Source of the DNA: Butyrivibrio sp.
Lineage (GTDB): Bacteria; Bacillota; Clostridia; Lachnospirales; Lachnospiraceae
Direction of reading: 5' to 3'
NCBI GenBank assembly: GCA_024688095.1
Contig: JAILEJ010000197.1
Span: 1 to 6,922 of the forward strand
Length of the DNA stretch: 6,922 nucleotides
Part shown: positions 4,954 to 6,922 of the stretch, in pieces
How the letters are laid out: each line of letters starts with the position of its first letter
Position numbering within the stretch: the first letter of the stretch is position 1
Position numbers and translations under genes: made by a program
The notes under the pieces: generated by a model
What the model was told of the DNA's origin: nothing
The model's database searches: none
What the model saw: only the letters and a program-made list of their open reading frames with translations

Positions 4954-6922
4954 ATGTCTTATGTAGCACTTTACAGAAAATTCAGGCCACCGGTTTTTGA
5001 AGATGTCAAAGGCCAGGATCATATAGTTACAACACTTAAGAACCAGATCAAATCAGATAGAATTGGACATGCTTACCTGTTCTGCGGTACACGCGGAACA
5101 GGTAAGACTTCTGTTGCAAAGATTTTTGCAAAAGCAGTAAACTGTGAGCATCCGGTTGATGGAAGCCCATGTGGGGAATGCGAGACCTGCAAAGCTATTG
5201 CTTCAGGAGCAAGTATGAATGTTATCGAGATTGATGCTGCTTCTAATAATGGTGTTGATAATATCAGAGAAATTGTTGACGAAGTCTCATATTCTCCGAC
5301 AAGAGGTAAATACAAGGTATATATAATCGATGAGGTTCACATGCTCTCAACAGGAGCATTTAATGCGCTGCTCAAAACTCTTGAGGAGCCGCCTTCATAT
5401 GTTATTTTTATCCTTGCAACAACAGAAGTACAAAAGATACCTATTACAATACTTTCAAGATGTCAGAGATATGATTTTCACAGGATAACAGCACAGATAA
5501 TTGAAGACAGACTTACAGAGGTAACAAAGAGTGAAGGCGTTGCAGTAGAAGAACGTGCGCTTAGATACATAGCAAAAGCAGCTGATGGATCAATGAGAGA
5601 TTCACTGAGTCTTTTGGATCAGTGTATTGCATTTAATTATGGACAAGAGCTTACTTATGATAAGGTGTTAAGCGTACTTGGAGCCGTTGATACAGAAGTA
5701 TTTGGAAAACTTTTTTCATATTTAATAGAACAGAATGTATCAGGAGTACTTACTCTTTTATCAGATATAGTTATACAGGGAAGAGAGCTTACACAGTTTG
5801 TAAGTGATTTTGTATGGTATCTTAGAAATATGATGCTGGTTATGTCTTCAGATCAGATGGAAGATGTTGTGGATATTTCAACTGAGAATTTAAAGGAGAT
5901 GAAAAGTCAGGCACAGTCAGCAAATATCGATACAATAATGAGATACATCAGCATTTTTTCAGATCTTTCATCTCAGATAAAGTTCTCTCCTCAAAAAAGA
6001 GTACTTATAGAGATGACACTTATAAGACTCTGTATTCCTCAGATGGATAATGATGATAGTGCATTAAAAGACAGAATCAGAATTCTTGAGGATCATGATA
6101 AACAGACAAATGAAGTCATAAAGGGAATAAAATCGGGTAGCATTGCAGTAGCTGCAGCGTCTGGAACGGCTACCCCAAAAGAAGAACCGCCAAAGATAAA
6201 AAAACTTGAAATGGCTGTTCCAAAAGAAATAGAGTATGTAGTTAACAACTGGAAACAGATTATGGCTAATGTACATCCTATGAAAAGACAGTTTTTACAG
6301 CATGCAAGAATAAGTCTTGGAAATGAAGGTCAGCTTCTTATAGTCCTTGGAAATAAAGAACGAGTAGATTATTTTAATGAGAAAGATAATCAGGATGAAA
6401 TGAAGGCAGTAATAGCTGATGTAATTCACAAGGATGTAAATATAGAAGCAAGGTATCTTGAAGAGACACAGAAGTTTGAAGAAAATTATGTGGATCTTAA
6501 TATGATAAATTTTGATATTGTTACAGAAGACAGCGTTAAGCCTCCAGTAAATGAGGCTGATGACAAAGAACAAGCATCTGAAACTGAAACAACAGGACCG
6601 AATGAAAATCAATCATCTAAAGTTGAAACATCCGGTCAGACTGAAATTCAATCATCTGAAGCTGAAACAACCGGTCAGACTGAAAGTCTGGCTTTTGTAG
6701 AAGGTGATAATTCAGGTTCGGAAGATAACAAAAATGAAACAGCTGGAACACATATTAAAGAAATTGATAGCGTTATTCAAAATTCTAATGTAGAATCTAA
6801 AGAAGATATTTTAAATGATAATGATTCTGAAATTAGCAGAGCACCTTTTATGGATGATGACTATGAGGAAGATATTTCTCCAGAGCAGTTGGATGATCTT
6901 ATGGCTTTTAGTCATGAAATGG
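4954..6922 (+). CDS. dnaX: DNA polymerase III subunit gamma/tau, clamp loader ATPase (3' end outside window)
   Basis: 656 codons are visible and the frame is still open at the right edge. The product is the AAA+ motor of the clamp loader that places the sliding clamp on DNA and ties polymerase to helicase. Visible motifs: MSYVALYRKFRP start, Walker A GTRGTGKT (45-52), zinc cysteines C64, C73, C76, C79, Walker B IIDEVHML (124-131), sensor 1 LATTE (154-158), SRC with the arginine finger R169, and sensor 2 GSMRDSLSLLDQ (212-223) with R215. Domain III runs to roughly 370. A linker of about 50 residues contains an in-phase A7 slippery run at codons 415-417. A tau-specific domain follows (about 425-510, starting EIEYVVNNWKQIM), then an acidic low-complexity tail with three 13-residue repeats (541-579). 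ATG 4954 has GGAGAGGG (4934-4941) 12 nt upstream, somewhat far. It lies 58 bp after pfk, with no terminator or clear promoter between. Confidence 0.98.
   Translation, partial: MSYVALYRKFRPPVFEDVKGQDHIVTTLKNQIKSDRIGHAYLFCGTRGTGKTSVAKIFAKAVNCEHPVDGSPCGECETCKAIASGASMNVIEIDAASNNGVDNIREIVDEVSYSPTRGKYKVYIIDEVHMLSTGAFNALLKTLEEPPSYVIFILATTEVQKIPITILSRCQRYDFHRITAQIIEDRLTEVTKSEGVAVEERALRYIAKAADGSMRDSLSLLDQCIAFNYGQELTYDKVLSVLGAVDTEVFGKLFSYLIEQNVSGVLTLLSDIVIQGRELTQFVSDFVWYLRNMMLVMSSDQMEDVVDISTENLKEMKSQAQSANIDTIMRYISIFSDLSSQIKFSPQKRVLIEMTLIRLCIPQMDNDDSALKDRIRILEDHDKQTNEVIKGIKSGSIAVAAASGTATPKEEPPKIKKLEMAVPKEIEYVVNNWKQIMANVHPMKRQFLQHARISLGNEGQLLIVLGNKERVDYFNEKDNQDEMKAVIADVIHKDVNIEARYLEETQKFEENYVDLNMINFDIVTEDSVKPPVNEADDKEQASETETTGPNENQSSKVETSGQTEIQSSEAETTGQTESLAFVEGDNSGSEDNKNETAGTHIKEIDSVIQNSNVESKEDILNDNDSEISRAPFMDDDYEEDISPEQLDDLMAFSHEM
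6198..6204 (+). promoter_or_regulatory. Candidate programmed -1 frameshift site in dnaX (A AAA AAA)
   Basis: Seven consecutive A read in the zero frame as AT(A) AAA AAA CTT, which fits the X XXY YYZ slippery heptamer with perfect re-pairing of both Lys tRNAs. After a -1 shift the next codons are ACT (6204-6206) and TGA (6207-6209), so the short product has 418 residues, ending just past domain III. E. coli gamma arises in the same way (A AAA AAG, one codon, then TGA; 431 residues). No clear Shine-Dalgarno-like stimulator is seen upstream. Slippage by RNA polymerase on the A-run, as known for Thermus dnaX, would give the same product. Confidence 0.6.
6215..6258 (+). other. Possible stimulatory stem downstream of the dnaX slippery site
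   Basis: CTGTTCCA (6215-6222) can pair with TGGAAACAG (6250-6258), giving 8 bp with a single bulged A and a 27-nt loop, starting 10 nt after the A7 run. The position suits a frameshift stimulator, but the loop is long and the stem modest, so this could be chance. Confidence 0.3.
6574..6690 (+). repeat. Three 39-bp tandem repeats inside dnaX (13-residue units)
   Basis: Units at 6574-6612, 6613-6651 and 6652-6690 encode ASETETTGPNENQ, SSKVETSGQTEIQ and SSEAETTGQTESL (residues 541-579). By my count units 2 and 3 agree at 33 of 39 bases and units 1 and 2 at 29 of 39. The period is a multiple of three, so copy-number change would keep the frame. The segment is rich in Ser, Thr, Glu and Gln and looks disordered. 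It lies in the tau-only part of the protein and would be absent from a short gamma form. Confidence 0.85.

Noticed and set aside
5989..5997. Second possible slippery run in dnaX (CAA AAA AGA)
   Set aside because: The run of six A is out of phase for the X XXY YYZ rule, so tandem -1 slippage would not re-pair.
6295..6612. 105-codon open frame on the - strand
   Set aside because: It is antisense to dnaX, rich in Phe/Ile/Tyr as expected for the reverse of Lys/Glu-rich coding, and unsupported by any signal.

Overview
The window is an ordinary-looking stretch of AT-rich chromosome, probably from an anaerobic Firmicute in the Lachnospiraceae (Butyrivibrio, Roseburia or Lachnospira type). That placement is inferred from strong A/T-ending codon use, Gram-positive-type ribosome binding sites close to AGGAGG, a DUF1667 redox gene, a Na+/alanine-type symporter, an XpaC-family protein, and a clostridial-type phosphofructokinase directly ahead of dnaX. 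All protein genes are on the + strand; one tRNA gene is on the - strand. No mobile element, CRISPR array or recognisable known riboswitch class was seen.

Layout. (1) Bases 1-546 hold the 3' end of a probable FAD-dependent oxidoreductase and, three bases after its stop, a four-cysteine DUF1667 protein. Pairs like this usually belong to anaerobic glycerol-3-phosphate oxidation operons. (2) Bases 547-684 are a short leader with two hairpins. The second is a strong intrinsic terminator placed just ahead of the ribosome binding site of a Na+:alanine/glycine symporter (685-2196), so it may be an attenuator. (3) After a 17-bp terminator stem comes an XpaC (5-bromo-4-chloroindolyl phosphate hydrolysis) family membrane protein (2368-3387). 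(4) A tRNA-Ser(CGA) on the - strand (3420-3505) has its own terminator (3390-3416) and a near-consensus promoter (3564-3592). A hairpin whose arms are themselves palindromes lies between promoter and tRNA. (5) A + strand promoter (3658-3686) leads a pfk-dnaX pair: a 357-residue 6-phosphofructokinase with a GTG start, then DNA polymerase III gamma/tau, which runs off the right edge.

How the genes work together. The first two genes are a likely redox pair. The symporter and the XpaC protein look like single-gene units. pfk and dnaX are 58 bp apart with no terminator between them, so they are probably co-transcribed, linking a glycolytic enzyme to the replisome clamp loader.

The most interesting signal is inside dnaX. 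A run of seven A (6198-6204) sits in the exact phase for -1 slippage (A AAA AAA), after the AAA+ and oligomerisation domains. A -1 shift there adds one codon and then meets TGA, giving a 418-residue product. This closely parallels how E. coli makes the gamma subunit, so the gene probably encodes both a tau and a gamma form. Further on, the tau-specific region carries three 39-bp tandem repeats in an acidic, low-complexity linker.
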